Shown: piece by piece, positions 62,874 to 64,000 of the stretch
Numbering within the stretch: position 1 is the first letter of the stretch
Layout: each line of letters begins with the position of its first letter
NCBI GenBank assembly: GCA_021018815.1
Contig: JAITYX010000059.1
Location: 2,480,001 to 2,544,000 of the forward strand
DNA length: 64,000 nt
Direction: 5' to 3'
Source of the DNA: Talinum fruticosum
Taxonomy: Eukaryota; Streptophyta; Magnoliopsida; Caryophyllales; Talinaceae
Translations under genes and position numbers: made by a program
Notes under the pieces: model-generated
Database searches by the model: none
Seen by the model: only the letters and a program-made list of their open reading frames with translations
What the model was told of the DNA's origin: nothing

Positions 62874-64000
62874 TTAGTTTGGTTGAGCTTTTCTCTGGCA
62901 GAGTGTGTTAGCTATTGCTCTGATGGTATTCGGAGTCGTTCTACAGCATCCTCCAATGAGTGCTGCCCCTAATTCATGCCATTTCCGAACGTATGAGACA
63001 AAGCTCTCTTCATCTGTATCTTCACTTGATTTCTGTCATCAACAGAATGATAATAGCTTAGAGTTTGTTCAGGTGAACGTAAAATTTTGCAGATATGATA
63101 TGTTATATGTGTAAGATGTGATGTCGGAGTCATATCTTGACAAGAAACTCCACGAGGCAAAAGTCTTTCTTTTGGAGATTTCCCATTATCATGTAGTTAA
63201 GAAACATACAGTTTCGGTGTTTCTGATGAAACAACCCGCTGAATATTATACCAACCAGATTATTTCCACCAACCAAATCAAAATGATTCAGTAGTGATTC
63301 CGCACTCAATTAGGTTAACAATAATTGAAAATCTCCAGGCATGAGGCCAGTTTATTCAGTGCACAATACCAAAAAGGTACCATTAATTTGTCATGAACGA
63401 GGAAAAGATGAGATCTCCAACTTCTAGTAGATGAATGAAATGGAGGAGGGGAAGGCACACTTACCACCCACTCCTTCTTAATACCATCATATGTCTCGCC
63501 ACTGTTTGGATAGATGACAATCGGCTTATCAGTTACCTGGCAAAAAAGATCGACGTACTTAAACTTCCAAAATCGGGAGGTTTCTCAGTCTACCTCTTGT
63601 TGCACATACTGTATGATGTAAAGGATCATCAAAGAAGCTAAAAAATAATTTACGGACTCTTTAAGGAGAAAAGTCAATATTCTCAGTTACAAACCTTCCT
63701 GAGAGACAGAATAAGCCCATGAATATATCTTGGTGCTGTACAATTGATCCCAACTGCAGCAACTTTCTTGCATGAGTCGGCAATTGCAGCACAATCCGAA
63801 AGGGAATCACCGCTGCTCACTTTAATCCCGTCCTTTGATGAGAAGGAGAACCATGCTGGGATCTTAATGTCTTCTTCCTCGAGAAGCTCTGCATAGGCCT
63901 GGAATTTAGACAATTACTCAGCTGAAATTGCTTCAAGTATTGTAATTAAGTAAAGATGACCGAATTTGAAAGGCATGCAGATGATGCAATATGTAGGTGA
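62874..64000 (-). CDS. HMT: Homocysteine S-methyltransferase, 3' part
   Basis: The plant enzyme moves a methyl group from S-methylmethionine to homocysteine, giving two methionines, in the S-methylmethionine cycle. Three minus-strand exons are in the window: 63898-63695, 63536-63465 and 63032-62874, with GT-AG borders and no frame break. They encode the C-terminal part, about 145 residues. AVGINCTAP carries the first zinc-binding Cys, and GGCCRTTP carries the other two. PAWFSFSSKDG, KPIVIYPNSGETYDG and ESFVSYVRKWHELGA are family hallmarks. The stop is at 62876-62874. Bases 63899-64000 look like intron, and the 5' exons lie past the right edge. Which HMT paralogue this is cannot be told. Confidence 0.93.

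Overview
This is a stretch of a flowering-plant (eudicot-type) nuclear genome. The DNA is AT-rich, the genes are split by many GT-AG introns with plant-like borders, the proteins match plant families (group 3 sulfate transporter, mitochondrial SUV3 helicase, S-methylmethionine-dependent homocysteine methyltransferase), and the gaps are filled with LINEs, solo LTRs, hAT-like elements and SINE-like pieces. I cannot name the species.

Layout. (1) 924-7710, minus: a 12-exon group 3 sulfate transporter (copy A) with a 1.3 kb solo LTR in intron 9. (2) 7711-17103: AT-rich spacer with a small TIR element built of degenerate ACCCGA repeats, a SINE-like piece, a foldback and a micro-insertion. (3) 17104-22242, plus: a second sulfate transporter (copy B) with the same 12-exon structure, head-to-head with copy A. 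(4) 23183-33739, minus: an 8-exon gene for a 346-residue TPR co-chaperone-type protein, with a 5'-truncated LINE in intron 4. (5) 34384-43995: a nest of elements. A TIR element was hit by a near-full-length LINE and by a Copia-type solo LTR, and the LINE was hit by another solo LTR; every insertion has a recognisable target-site duplication. (6) 44364-61049, plus: a 16-exon gene for the mitochondrial RNA helicase SUV3. (7) 62874-64000, minus: the last three exons of a homocysteine S-methyltransferase gene that continues past the right edge.

The genes do not form a pathway cluster. Sulfate transport and homocysteine methylation both belong to sulfur metabolism, but sharing a neighbourhood is probably chance. 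The most useful technical observation is that the two transporter copies and SUV3 together carry eight single-base deletions in otherwise intact conserved exons. Seven lie in or next to homopolymer runs, which looks more like base-calling error than gene decay. I found no clearly new multi-gene system. The less usual items are the satellite-filled TIR elements, the five-unit palindrome array inside one LTR, and three tiny insertions of 14-20 bases with 13-14 base target duplications.
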